NCBI GenBank assembly: GCA_037893245.1
Contig: JBAIAA010000433.1
Coordinates: 1,116,001-1,180,000, forward strand
Origin: Crossaster papposus
Taxonomy: Eukaryota > Echinodermata > Asteroidea > Velatida > Solasteridae
Length of the DNA stretch: 64,000 bases
Reading direction: 5' to 3'
Made by a program: the position numbers and the translations under genes. A model generated the notes under the pieces. That model searched no databases. It saw only the letters and a list, made by a program, of their open reading frames with translations, and had not been told where the DNA came from. Below, piece by piece: positions 27,767 through 39,800 of this stretch. Numbering within the stretch: position 1 is the first letter of the stretch; every line of letters starts with the position of its first letter.

Positions 27767-30316
27767 AGTGGAACCTATATGAATCAAAGATGGCGGCGCA
27801 CTAAACTCTAGCGCGCCATTTTACGCGCCATTTTAGAACAGCAAGTCCACCGCATTTATTTTTTTGAAGTGGTTACTGTATTTTAGATAAATTTTCATTG
27901 TATTGAGTCCCCTTTTTCTCACCAAAGGCCCCAGTAAGTGCTATTAAAGGGTGCATGTGACTAAATCAGTGAAAATGACTGCGCGCGAGCTCATTAATAT
28001 TTTGTGATCCCTCCGGTAATTTTGAATAAGAGGTCCCTGGGGCCTATACATTGGACTGATTTTAGAAATAATTGTGGAAATCAAGAATTGGTGACCCGTT
28101 GCTTCCAACTCGGGGGATTTCGTTCACAGAAAAGACCAATACCAGGGTCTATTTCGCATAGAGGCGGGGGGCTACATTGATACCTGGGCCCAGAGCTGGG
28201 CCACCAGTTTAGGGGCGGTTTGTGTGGAGGGGAGTATAACAAAAAATTCATTTGGTCAACCCACATAAATTTGAAAAGAAAATTGTACTAGGAGTCTTAA
28301 TCTTTGATTTCCAGTCAAAAAAAATATGGCCACTCTACTCATGAGCGTCACCAGGCGGCGCTCTTTCTTTCAATTTTTGTGTTGGTTACAATGAGCGCCG
28401 TATTTAGTGTAGTGGAACCTATATGAATCAAAGATGGCGGCGCACTAAACTGTAGCGCTCCATTTTACGCGCCATTTTAGAACAGCAAGTCCACCGCATT
28501 TAATTTTTTGAAGTGGTTACTGTATTTTAGGTAAATTTTCATTGTTTTGAGTCCCATTTTTCTCACCAAAGCCACCAGTAAGTGCTATTAAAGGGTGCAT
28601 GTGACTAAATCAGTGAAAATGACTGCGCGCGAGCTCATTAATATTTTGTGATCCCTCCGGTAATTTTGAATAAGAGGTCCCTGGGGCCTATACATTGGAC
28701 TGATTGTAGAAATAATTGTGGAAATCAAGAATTGGTGACCCGTGGCTTCCAACTCGGGGGATTTCGTTCACAGAAAAGACCAATACCAGGGTCTATTTCG
28801 CATAGAGGCGGGGGGCTACATTGATACCTGGGCCCAGAGCTGGGCCACCAGTTTAGGGGTGGTTTGTGTGGAGGGGAGTATAAAAAAAAATTCATTTGGT
28901 CAACCCACATAAATTTGAAAAGAAAATTGTTCTAGGAGTCTTAATCTTTGATTTCCAGTCAACAAATATGGCCACTCTACTCATGAGCGTCACCAGGCGG
29001 CGCTCTTTCTTTCAATTTTTGTGTTAGTTACAATGAGCGCCGTATTTAGTGTAGTGGAACCTATATGAATCAAAGATGGCGGCGCACTAAACTGTAGCGC
29101 TCCATTTTACGCGCCATTTTAGAACAGCAAGTCCACCGCATTTAATTTTTTGAAGTGGTTACTGTATTTTACGTAAATTTTCATTGTTTTGAGTCCCATT
29201 TTTCTCACCAAAGGCACCAGTAAGTGCTATTAAAGGGTGCATGTGACTAAATCAGTGAAAATGACTGCGCGCGAGCTCAATAATATTTTGTGATCCCTCC
29301 GGTAATTTTGAATTAGAGGTCCCTGGGGCCTAGACATTGGACTGATTGTAGAAATAATTGTGGAAATCAAGAATTGGTGACCCGTGGCTTCCAACTCGGG
29401 GGATTTCGTTCACAGAAAAGACCAATACCAGGGTCTATTTCGCATAGAGGCGGGGGGCTACATTGATACCTGGGCCCAGAGCTGGGCCACCAGTTTAGGG
29501 GTGGTTTGTGTGGAGGGGAGTATAACAAAAATTCATTTGGTCAACCCCCATAAATTTGAAAAGAAAATTGTACTAGGAGTCTTAATCTTTGATTTCCAGT
29601 CAAAAAAAATATGGCCACTCTACTCATGAGCGTCACCAGGCGGCGCTCTTTCTTTCAATGTTTGTGTTGGTTACAATGAGCGCCGTATTTAGTGTAGTGG
29701 AACCTATATGAATCAAAGATGGCGGCGCACTAAACTCTAGCGCGCCATTTTACGCGCCATTTTAGAACAGCAAGTCCACCGCATTTATTTTTTTGAAGTG
29801 GTTACTGTATTTTAGATAAATTTTCATTGTATTGAGTCCCCTTTTTCTCACCAAAGGCCCCAGTAAGTGCTATTAAAGGGTGCATGTGACTAAATCAGTG
29901 AAAATGACTGCGCGCGAGCTCAATAATATTTTGTGATCCCTCCGGTAATTTTGTATAAGAGGTCCCTGGGGCCTATACATTGGACTGATTGTAGAAATAA
30001 TTGTGGAAATCAAGAATTGGTGACCCGTGGCTTCCAACTCGGGGGATTTCGTTCACAGAAAAGACCAATACCAGGGTCTATTTCGCATAGAGGCGGGGGG
30101 CTACATTGATACCTGGGCCCAGAGCTGGGCCACCGGGGTGGTTAGTGTGGAGGGGAGTATAAACAAAAATTATTTCGGTCAACCCCCATCAATTTGAAAA
30201 GAAAATTGTTCTAGGTGATTTCCAGTCAAAAAAATATGGCCACTCTACTCATGAGCGTCACCAGGCGGCGCTCTTTCTTTCAATTTTTGTGTTGGTTACA
30301 ATGAGCGCCGTATTTA

Positions 30317-32018
30317 CAGTCAGTGCGCAGAGTGCGAGATAATTAGCATATTTCACTAGTTTCATTTGCAGCCGCGCGGCGCTCTCGGACCCTTCGAGAT
30401 TTCGCGTGAATGCGCGAGCGCTCGGAGACGATGTGAAACATTGGCTAGAGGTCCCAGCAAGAAGGCAGTGTTGGGTCAAGCATGGAGTGTTAAGTTTCTT
30501 GAACATTTTCCTCGTAAAATAAACAAATTTTTACCAGATTTTAGAGACCAATTACACGTGAATCTTCGTCTGAAATGTGGTTTAAGTTTTACACTTTTCG
30601 TTGATAAGCTTTACACTTAGGGTGCCCCCGACTGTTTCGAGCACGATTGAGACAAACGGAGTCGATATTCTGATAGACGAAGGATCGTTCTTTCGATTGG
30701 TACCACATATACTTCTGCAGGTTTAGCCGTCGATGTTTTTTTCAGTGCCAACAATTTTGCAAAAATCATTATTTGTGCCGTATCGTTTTAGCTTACGTGA
30801 CGTCATCATCAAATGTCGGGGGAAAGGCCTTGTGTTTTTACTTGTTCTTACGACGCCATTTATTTTGTCATGTTTGTTGATGTCATGTCATGTATGTATG
30901 CAGCTGAGAAAAACTTTAAAATAAATGTTTTGTACTATTTACCAAAGAAAAAGAAAAGAACAATGTCATTTGGTTTATTCTTGTGTTTTTATTCTTCCTT
31001 GTATATTTAATATATTTTATTTGGAACTCACTGCAATTCCCAGCTTTTAAGTGAGATTTCACAGTAAATAGATTCGGGGTGGGCAGGGTCACGAATTTAA
31101 CTTTCATTCGTTGGAAAAGTAAAACTCACTAAAAAATTCTTAAAAGATTAAGTACTATTATAAAACAAAAACAAAAAATATATATGACTATGAGTTCAGG
31201 AACAAAACAAACAAAGACAGATTTCATTTTAAAACTGTCAAATATTGTATTCATAGCATTATTTTTTAACCCTAAACTAGCAATTAACTGTTGCGTTTTT
31301 TGCCAGTTTTGGTTTCTGAGACGTTAAGATACAGATACAGATACATAACTGAAGCTAAAACCCTGCCAAAAACCATACTAACGAATAATAGTCAGGCACC
31401 GCTTTGTTGTCAACACAAGCCCCGTGAATGCATCACACGAGCAAGGAATCGTGCCAAAAATGGGTGCCTTGCGTTTTGTTACGTAGAAGCTGATTAGTCA
31501 GTTGGCACGCTCGATGCACGTTCTGACCAATCACGTTCGGGCTCACATTAGAACAACGAGTAATGGCGTATTTTTTTACCGAGAATGTTCGCGCTGACGG
31601 CGACGAATACTTAGGGTGCCCCCGACTGTTTCGAGTGGATTCAGAAACAACAACAGTAGCGGTTGAGTAGATGAATAATGTACCTAAACACACATGATTA
31701 AGGTTTGTCTGCACGATTTCGTTAAATGCTACAAAAGGGACTTTTTCGGAGACCATTATTTTTGTACAACGATGTTCATTTTTATAGTCTGTAATTTCTT
31801 ATTTCTGAACAATTAAAAATTCATCCATGACGTTTGTTATTACAATTAAGCATTCCTCGTTCATACTATTACGTTTTTATATTTTTAAATGGCTGGGTTT
31901 TCACGATATGATATTTTGAAAATGTGCCCTCCAAGCTCATTATATATGCAAAACTGCGACTGTCGTGCATACGCTGCAAATGAAAGAAACGACTTTTCCG
32001 AACGCTGCGCACTGACTG
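30317..32018. mobile_element. 1702-bp non-autonomous DNA transposon with 14-bp TIRs
   Basis: The element interrupts a satellite unit. Its termini are CAGTCAGTGCGCAG at 30317-30330 and the exact reverse complement at 32005-32018. It is flanked by TTTA (30313-30316 and 32019-32022), a 4-bp duplication. A matching empty site is at 55846-55849, where the paralogous unit reads CCGTATTTAGTGTTGTGG with the same rare GTGTTGTGG variant. Subterminal TTTCATTTGCAGC occurs near both ends in inverted orientation. Inside, a 27-bp direct repeat lies at 30615-30641 and 31609-31635 (starts ACTTAGGGTGCCCCCGACTG). No open frame exceeds about 107 codons and none resembles a transposase. I cannot assign the superfamily from the TIR. 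Confidence 0.8.
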
Positions 32019-32597
32019 TTTAGTGTTGTGGAACCTATATGAATCAAAGATGGCGGCGCACTAAACTCTAGCGCGCCATTTTACGCGCCATTTTAGAACA
32101 GCAAGTCCACCGCATTTAATTGTTTGAAGTGGTTACTGTATTTTAGGTAAATTGTCATTGTTTTGAGTCCCATTTTTCTCACCAAAGGCCCCAGTAAGTG
32201 CTATTAAAGGGTGCATGTGACTAAATCATTGAAAATGACTGCGCGCGAGCTCATTAATATTTTGTGATCCCTCCGGTAATTTTGAATAAGAGGTCCCTGG
32301 GGCCTATACATTGGACTGATTTTAGAAATAATTGTGGAAATCAAGAATTGGTGACCCGTTGCTTCCAACTCGGGGGATTTCGTTCACAGAAAAGACCAAT
32401 ACCAGGGTCTATTTCGCATAGAGGCGGGGGGCTACATTGATACCTGGGCCCAGAGCTGGGCCACCAGTTTAGGGGTGGTTTGTGTGGAGGGGAGTATAAC
32501 AAAAAATTCATTTGGTCAACCCACATAAATTTGAAAAGAAAATTGTACTAGGAGTCTTAATCTTTGATTTCCAGTCAAAAAAAATATGGCCACTCTA
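32019..32597. repeat. Satellite unit truncated by the EnSpm insertion
   Basis: One B and most of one A segment follow the TTTA duplication. The unit breaks off at GGCCACTCTA (32588-32597), where the EnSpm element begins, and its remainder resumes at 55154 with TACTCATGAGCG. Unoccupied neighbours read GGCCACTCTACTCATGAGCG with a single TA. Confidence 0.92.
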
Positions 32598-32630
32598 CAC
32601 TGTAAAAACAACGTTTAGCTTTTCAACACA
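32598..32630 (+). repeat. EnSpm left terminal inverted repeat
   Basis: Starts CACTGTAAAAACAACGTTTA. The first 26 bp match the reverse complement of the right end (55128-55153) exactly, and similarity continues for a few more bases. Confidence 0.9.
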
Positions 32631-33300
32631 TTTCTAAACACTAATCTTGTACCCACTTTTTTCACACGTTTAGCCCACGACATGTTTAGAGTTTTCATTT
32701 ATGTGACATGTTTAGGTTTAACATGTTTAGAGTTTTCATTTATGTGACATGTTTAGGTTTAACATGTTTAGAGTTTTCATTTATGTGACATGTTTAGGTT
32801 TAACATGTTTAGAGTTTTCATTTATGTGACATGTTTAGGTTTAACATGTTTAGAGTTCATTTATGTGACATGTTTAGGTTTAACATGTTTAGAGTTTTCA
32901 TTTATGTGACATGTTTAGGTTTAACATGTTTAGAGTTTTCATTTATGTGACATGTTTAGGTTTAACATGTTTAGAGTTTTCATTTATGTGACATCTTTAG
33001 GTTTAACATGTTTAGAGTTTTCATTTATGTGTACATGTTTAGGTTTAAAGCCTCTTAACAGACACATTTACGCTAAACATGTTTAGTGTGATTCTACAAG
33101 GTGAGGAAACACGTTTAGTTCACAATGTGTTTAACGGGGACGTGTTTAGCAATTAAAATGACGTTTAAACACATTTCTAAACGCATATCTTGTACCCACT
33201 TTTGTTCATTATGTTTAGCCCAAGACACGTTTAAATTTTGCCTTTAGGTGTTTAAATGTTGACATGTTTATTCTGAGCGTTTAAACTTCTTATGAATAAT
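32609..33300 (+). repeat. EnSpm left subterminal repeats (41-bp minisatellite)
   Basis: From about 32680 to 33045, roughly nine tandem copies of a 41-bp unit contain ACATGTTTAG and TTTAACATGTTTAG. On each side is a related ~75-bp stretch (32609-32686 and 33161-33235) with CACATTTCTAAACRC, CTTGTACCCACTTTT and YGTTTAGCC, so the minisatellite grew inside an older direct repeat. The recurring core is CTAAAC/GTTTAG, often palindromic as AACATGTT. In plant En/Spm, subterminal repeated motifs are the binding sites of the accessory protein; the same role here is inference. Confidence 0.8.
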
Positions 33301-33662
33301 GTCACTGCATATTTACAGAAGGGAACCATGCAGACTTTAATGGGATTTCATAATTACTTTAAGGGTAGTCATATTGGCTTTTAAGGTGGGGCATGTGACT
33401 CATTGCCTTGATTGACATGTCAGGAGCAGGAAAGCTTTAAGTACTTAGCAAAATGTGGACAAACTTTATGAATAGTAAGATATACATGTACATGTTTTAC
33501 AAATACAAATTGCAATATTTTTAAAATTGTTTTTATTCAATTGTAATGCACATGTAATGTTTAAAGCAGCACGAAGCATGACATTTTTCACGAAAGAGTT
33601 ACACGGGCACTACTTACTCATTCAAAAACTGGGCAAAAATATTAAGATTGTTGCAAAAAAAA
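33300..33662. other. EnSpm non-coding stretch, no feature seen
   Basis: AT-rich sequence between the left subterminal repeats and a foldback repeat. I see no gene, repeat or conserved motif here. Confidence 0.5.
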
Positions 33663-33842
33663 CAGGTGTAGATTCTTTAGGAGATGGGGGGGGGGGGGGG
33701 TGGTGTAATCCGGATTACATTTGACTAAGAATAACAAAAAGGGATAATTCTCATTCTTAGTCAAATATTTCTCATTCTTAATCGAATGTGGAGTGGTTAC
33801 ATCCCCCTCCCCACCCCATCTCCCAAGAAATGTATACACCTA
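33663..33842. repeat. Imperfect foldback repeat with a long G run
   Basis: The left arm (about 33663-33730) begins AGGTGTAGATTC and contains GGAGATGGGG with a G run. The right arm (about 33750-33842) ends ACATTTC-related sequence and TATACACCT, and is its degenerate reverse complement; GACTAAGAAT and ATTCTTAGTC pair near the centre. It resembles a small MITE, but I cannot see a clear target duplication. Confidence 0.55.
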
Positions 33843-33929
33843 TGCAAACAACTATCTGAACATTACAGGAATGAATATTTTTGATCAAGAGCCCTCACTG
33901 GTCCATTCACCATCACGCGCCAGCTGCTT

Positions 33930-34310
33930 TTATCTCAGTTAAACTTCTGGTAATGATTATTCCATTGCAATATTTTCAACAAACAACAAAATCTTATTAT
34001 TTGGTAGTTATTGGCCAGTTTTTCCCCCATGTTCAATTTTCTTGAACTGATGACAATTTTTAATTATCTCAAGTAAACTTCTGGTATGATAACTAATTCA
34101 TTGCAATATTTTCAACAAACAACAAATTGAGGTAAACTTCTGGTAATAATTAATATATTTCAATATTTTCAACAAACAACAAATCCTTTTCATGTAGCAG
34201 TTAATTGGCCTTTTTCCCCCCTATGTTTAAATTTCTTGAACTGATGACAACTTTTAATTATCTCAAGTAAACCTCTGGTACTAACTAGTCCATTGCAATA
34301 TTTCCCCCAT
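33930..34310. repeat. Short interspersed direct repeats overlapping the 3' end of the SAM-protein gene
   Basis: Phrases such as AAACTTCTGGTA, CATTGCAATATTTTCAACAA and TTGAACTGATGACAA recur in order with spacings of roughly 60-190 bp. They form a degraded tandem duplication that abuts the stop codon of the minus-strand gene at 34285, so it would lie mostly in the 3' UTR. Confidence 0.65.
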
Positions 34311-35443
34311 GTTCACTTTCGCTGGTTAGTTCATACTTCTTTTCCATCTTCTTAAAGTTGGTGCTCTGGAAAAATTTGTTCCCACTGTCTTTGAAAACTT
34401 TTTGCTGGAGGAATCCAAGAATTTGGTACTGTTTTGGATACGAGAGGTCCCACACGTAGTAAGTGTACAACAACTGGAGAACCATTCCTAGGAAGCCAGA
34501 CTCTTGGAGGAATTCTACAAGCACTGTGTCTGCAATGATGAATCTATTGTTGTAGAAGCCATCTTTTATGTTGTCTGTCAGCACCACTAGTCGAGGTGGT
34601 TCACCAGGTTTGGAAGTGGCCTTGAAGTTTTTCCCCTAAAATTCCAGATGAAACAATACCTCTAATACACACAAAAATTAGCCTGATTATTCCTAGTACA
34701 AGTACATGGATGTGATTTTGATATTTTTTTGTTTTGAAATCACATCCTGCTAAGGAGAGTGTCCGCTTTGAATGCAACATCACATCATTCCCTTTCCTAG
34801 TGTGATGTAACATTTGCACAGCCTGATAAAAAAAAGTACTAGAAATAATAAGTACTTTAGCATTACTACAGGTAATCATACCTCCACTAGACTGATAGTT
34901 GCTCCGTGCTGCTTACAGCTTTTGCCAAGAAGGCGGACCTCATCTTGAAGGTGCAACAGGGTCACTGCAACCTCCTTGTCACTATCACAGCCCTATATGG
35001 AAAAATACAGAAATTACAGGATTGTGTAAATCTTTTAGAGACATTAATTTGTTTCATCATAATAGAATATTACCGTTTCCTCCACGTATCAGCAGTGGCG
35101 GGGGGGGGGGGGGGGGCACGTTCTCGTTTGAAATGTTGATTTGTGCACAAACAACATATCTGCTATTCAGTGCCCCTTTTAGAATTTGGTGCCCAGGTGC
35201 CCCCAGGAAACAATGTCTTGGGCCGAAAAGCTTGCACCCAACGCTCAACTTGTCCTGCTGCTCAAAATAGGGATTATACCAATCCCTTTAGTTCATATAC
35301 ACATGACTAAAATAAGCGATTAGACTTACTTCTTCCATTTCTGTATCCCACAATTTGTCTAACACATCGATCATCCCGTTCAGGTTTTGAAAGAGTTCTT
35401 CTTGCTTCGGTTCGGCCCTCAACAGGAAAAACTCCTTCATAAT
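34285..35443 (-). CDS. SAM-protein gene, 3' exons E7-E9
   Basis: E7 (35443-35330, 38 codons, MKEFFLLRAEPKQEE) follows TTTACAG and ends GAA|GTAAGT. E8 (34992-34882, 37 codons) follows CATATAG and ends GAG|GTATGA. E9 (34635-34285) follows GGAATTTTAG and encodes 116 residues plus stop, including PPRLVVLTD, IADTVLVEF, YYVWDLSYPKQY and GFLQQKVF. All three exons are phase 0 and undamaged. The intron between E7 and E8 contains an 18-base G run (35099-35116). Confidence 0.72.
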
Positions 35444-35680
35444 CTGTAAATTTAGAAACCAAGAACGGAAAACTTCGGATCTAGATTTTTTATTTTTGTT
35501 TTTTTTCTTATTTTTGTTTTTTTAATTTATTTTCATGTATTTTTTTGGGGGGAGGGAGAGATCATCAATAAAACCCAACGTGTGCAAGACTGTCTTCAAT
35601 CCGCAGTGTTGGCAGTGAGATTTTGCACTAGGCCATGACGCTTAAAATAAAATAAGGAACACAAGTGATGGGGTGTCTAA

Positions 35681-36709
35681 TGTTATGATCCCAAATCTAA
35701 CAAGTACATTTACCGCGAGAAAAGTCTCATTCCTCTCCCCAGAAAAGGAACCAAAACAAAGTGGAAACGAAACGAAGTAATAACACTTAATAATATAATT
35801 AATCACACAAAAATACAGAAGATACGATTAAATACAGACTTGATGTAATAAAAACACATTACCAGTATTTGCTTGAACTTAATATGAAGGGGCGAGCAGC
35901 TGGCATTAACAAAACAGTTCAGTGTTTTAAAGCAATGAAGCGTTGAAACTCCGGGCTCACGGCGACAACGACTCCTGGTGACAACGAATCCAAGCGACAG
36001 TGACTCCCGGCGACAACGACTCCCGGCGACAGGAAAAGGGGGGAATAGGGCTCTTCTAACGGGTCCTTCCGTTAGCTAACAGCTCGGCTAACATGCCATG
36101 CTCGATGAACTGTCACGCACGTCGGACGACACACCCATAGCAGGTTGACTTCAGGATCCGATAACTCGGATCCAAGTCCCAATGTCCGACGAAATCGCCA
36201 GTCCCGGACCAGGCAGCACAAAGTGCAAAGAATCACGCTGCTGTCTACATCGCCGAGCCACTCGACGACAAACAAACTGGACAGCAGACTCCCGGTCTCG
36301 GGTCCTCTGGCGCGTGCCCCAGGGGAACCTCCCCAAAAACAGCCGGCAGTGCGGGCACACTCGTGACACAGCTCACGGTCCTTTCCGTCCGATGGTGAGG
36401 GATGAAAGGCACGCCCCATAATGTGTCCATCCACTATATACCGTGACGAACATTCCATTTAGCGTACCGTAAATTCCGGCAACTTGGTCGCTCGAAAGTT
36501 TGTCGATTGTTTGATAATTTGCATAAGATTAACTGCTCGCCCCAATTGGGTTAATCTGCTCGCCCCAGATATTTAATCTGCTCGCCCCAGATATTTACCT
36601 GGCTTAGAATTCTTGTTGTACAATGTACACAAACAAAACATACAATTTAAATACTGATGATCAACTAAATAACAAATACGAATAGTTAAATAAATACCTC
36701 ATCTTAACA
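35681..36709 (-). repeat. 3' LTR of the Gmr1-like element
   Basis: 1029 bp, TG...CA ends, matching the right LTR. Internal repeats: GGCGACAACGACTCC-type units near 35958-36032, and three copies of a ~20-bp GCTCGCCCCAGATATTTA-type unit at about 36533-36600. Open frames inside (up to 128 codons) occur identically in both LTRs and look non-coding. Confidence 0.93.
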
Positions 36710-36721
36710 TCACCGCCCTTC
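36710..36721 (-). promoter_or_regulatory. Polypurine-tract-like sequence
   Basis: On the minus strand, GAAGGGCGGTGA lies immediately before the 3' LTR, where plus-strand DNA synthesis of an LTR retrotransposon is primed. The tract is short and contains two pyrimidines. Confidence 0.55.
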
Positions 36722-36828
36722 AAAAAAATAATTTTACAAAGGAACATTATTTGTGTTTCCTCTATTTTTCCTGTCGTCTTAGTTATTCTAACGGAGCCCA
36801 AATAAATACATTAATATTAGCATGTTTT

Positions 36829-39800
36829 CTACACTCGAGAAAGAGTATCGGCAATTACGTTTTCTTTGCCAGCAATGTGAACAAGCTTCAAAGCATATGG
36901 TTGCAACAAGAGACTCCAACGAAATAGTCTCTGGTTTTTGGTTTTGAACTTTTCCAAAAATACAAGAGGATTATGGTCGGTGTACACAGTTACTTCACTC
37001 GTACCACATGTCACATAAATATCAAAATGTTGCAATGCCAGGATCAAACTCAATGTTTCCTTCTCAACTGTAGAATACATCTTTTGATGTTTGTTCAACT
37101 TACGAGAAAAATAGCTAACTGGGCACTCTATTCCATCAATATTATCTTGAAGTAAAACAGCCCCAACTCCGATATCACTTGCATCAATGGCAATCTTAAA
37201 CGGATGTTCAAAGTTCGGGGCAATTAACACAGGTCTATTAATCAACACTGCCTTTAGTTGATCAAAAGACTTTTGACACGACTCTGACCAGATAAATTTA
37301 GTGTTTTTCTGCAACAAATTTGTCAGTGGAGCTACCACTTGACTAAAATTTCTGACAAACTTTCGATAAAATCCAATCATGCCAATAACTCTACGTAATT
37401 CCCGTTTGTTTGTAGGAATAGGCAACTCTGCTATAGCTTCAACCTTTGCTTCACGAGGGTAAACTTGACCCTGTCCTACAATGTGTCCTAAATACGTAAC
37501 TTGGGCTTTTGCAAATTCGCTCTTTTTCAAGTTTATCACCAAGTTTGCTCGAATGAGTGCGTCAAACAATTCTGTTATATGTTTAACATGATCATGCCAA
37601 GTATCACTGTATACAATAACGTCATCTATATAAGCTACACAGTTATCTAGTTTTGCAGTGATATTATTCATAAGTCTTTGGAATGTTGCCGGTGCATTTT
37701 TCATGCCGAACGGCATCACTTTACACTGATATAACCCGTCTGGGGTAACAAAAGCGGACACTTCTTGAGCTCTATCTGTTAAAGGAACTTGCCAATATCC
37801 TTTAAGTAGGTCAATTTTACTGACATATTTGGCCTTTCCTACTTTATCGATACAATCTTCTATTCGAGGAATCGGATAGGAATCAGTTTTTGTTACTGCA
37901 TTAACTTTCCGATAATCAATACAGAACCTCTGAGATCCGTCTGGTTTAGGTATCAAAACAATAGGTGAACTCCAGCTACTGTCACTTGCTTCAATGATAT
38001 TATGCTCCAACATGTATTTTACTTCTTCCTTAACCATTTTTGATTTTTCTGGATTAAGTCGGTAAGGATGTTGTTTAATCGGCATACTTTCACCTACATC
38101 AACATCATGAATGGCTGCAGAAGTACTGCCTAACACATCGGTAAAGATCTGCTTATGTTCCCCAATTAACTGTACAATGTCACTCTTCTGATCTTCTGGC
38201 AAATAATTAAATGCATCATCCAAGTTCTTTAGGATTTCAGAATTTGATACTCTAGTTGATAAAGGATCCATCTTATTTTTTTCGAACTCTGGAACCGGCT
38301 CAACTAGATCACTAGACTGACTTATACTCTTATTTACAACAGAAAATGTAGCTACTGGTTCACAACACTCTCGTTCAAAATACGGCTTGAGCATATTCAC
38401 ATGACACAACCTTTTACGCTTTCTTCTATTTGGCGTGTTGACAATGTAATTAACGTCATTAAGCCTTTTCCCTACTTCATACGGTCCACTAAATCTAGCT
38501 GAAAGGGAATCACCCAATACAGGTAACAACACCAATACCTTATCTCCAGGTTTGAATCTACGAGCTTTGGCTTTCTTGTCAAACTGCATTTTCATTGCTT
38601 TCTGAGATGTTTTGAGATTAGCACTCGCCATTTCACAGGCCTTAGTGAGTCTTTCTTTGAACGAGCTAACATAATCCAACAGATTACATTCTTCTTTTTC
38701 ATCCAAGAATTTCTCTTTTATGAGTTTAAGTGGGCCCCTTACTTCATGGCCATAAACTAACTCAAAAGGAGTAAATCCGGTAGACTCGTTAGGTGTATCT
38801 CTGGTGGCAAATAAGACAAAAGAAATACCCTTATCCCAATCTTCTGGATACTCTACACAATACGCCCTGAGCATGGTTTTCATTGTCTGGTGATATCGCT
38901 CCAAGGCTCCCTGTGATTGAGGGTGATAAGCGGACGAAGTAAGTTGCTTGATTCCTAATTCCTTCATGACCTGCTGAAATATTCCAGACATAAAGTTTGA
39001 ACCTTGGTCAGACTGAATTTCTTTTGGCAACCCGTATCTTGTGAAAAATTTAACTAGGGCATCTACAACTATTTGAGCCGTAATTCTCTTCAAAGGTATA
39101 GCCTCGGGGAATCGTGTGGTCATATCCATAATTGTTAATAGGTAATTAAACCCAGATTTAGTTCTTGGTAATGGACCTACACAATCTACCAGTACTCTAG
39201 TAAAAGGTTCGTTACAAACTGGAATGGGTATCAGCGGGGCCGGCTTAATAGCTGGCTGTGGCTTACCAACCAGTTGACAAGTATGACACGTTCTACAATA
39301 GTCTACAACATCTCTGTGTAATTTTGGCCAATACATGTGTTGTAATATCTTAGCTTGGGTTTTCTTAATACCCAAGTGACCTGCTACTGGCACCGAGTGA
39401 GCTAATCTAAGTATTTCACTACGATAACTAGGTGGAACAACAATCTGATGTACGACTCTCCATTCTTCATTTGCTGGACTATCAGGAGGCCGCCATTTTC
39501 TCATCAGAATCCCTGACTTTACGTAGAAACATTCTGGAACAGTATCGGCTTCTTCCGAGGTCAATGCATTATCTATCAAGATCTTTAGATTAGAGTCTGT
39601 TTGTTGTTCTTTAATTAGCTCATTTCTTGTGAACATCAGACTTTTGGAATTAGTTTCATCCATATCATTATCTAAATTGTTAAAGAACGTTTCAGCCAAT
39701 CTAACATCTGAATCTTCTGGTATATGATAGGAATTGTTCACATCTTCAACAGCTTTTTGAGATTGTGATCTAGTCACGACACAGGCAGGAAATATCCCTG

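Larger units (their letters stand above)
25236..30316. repeat. Satellite array, block 4: A + 1B units, some with an inserted inverted-repeat element
   Basis: Units here have a single B. Two units (A near 25236 and 26190) have a shortened A in which the stretch after GGGCCACC is deleted (GGGCCACCGGGGTGG), and a similar short A occurs near 30030. Three consecutive units (spacing ~945-965 bp) carry a 313-bp insertion. From about 28.1 kb the spacing is ~644 bp. Minus-strand open frames of 61 codons beginning ATGTGGGTTGACC exist here and in the right-hand array, but the same frame is closed in the left blocks, so I treat them as chance frames in a repeat. Confidence 0.9.

Noticed and set aside
30258..31756. 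Several open frames of 60-107 codons inside the 1.7-kb TIR element
   Set aside because: They are short, overlap on both strands and show no transposase motifs. The element is treated as non-autonomous.
32680..33045. CRISPR-like regular repeats
   Set aside because: The 41-bp repeats are contiguous with no unique spacers, and the context is a eukaryotic transposon end. It is a minisatellite.
36072..36458. 128-codon and smaller open frames inside the LTRs
   Set aside because: They are identical in both LTRs, overlap on both strands and lie in GC-rich repeated sequence. No protein family is visible.
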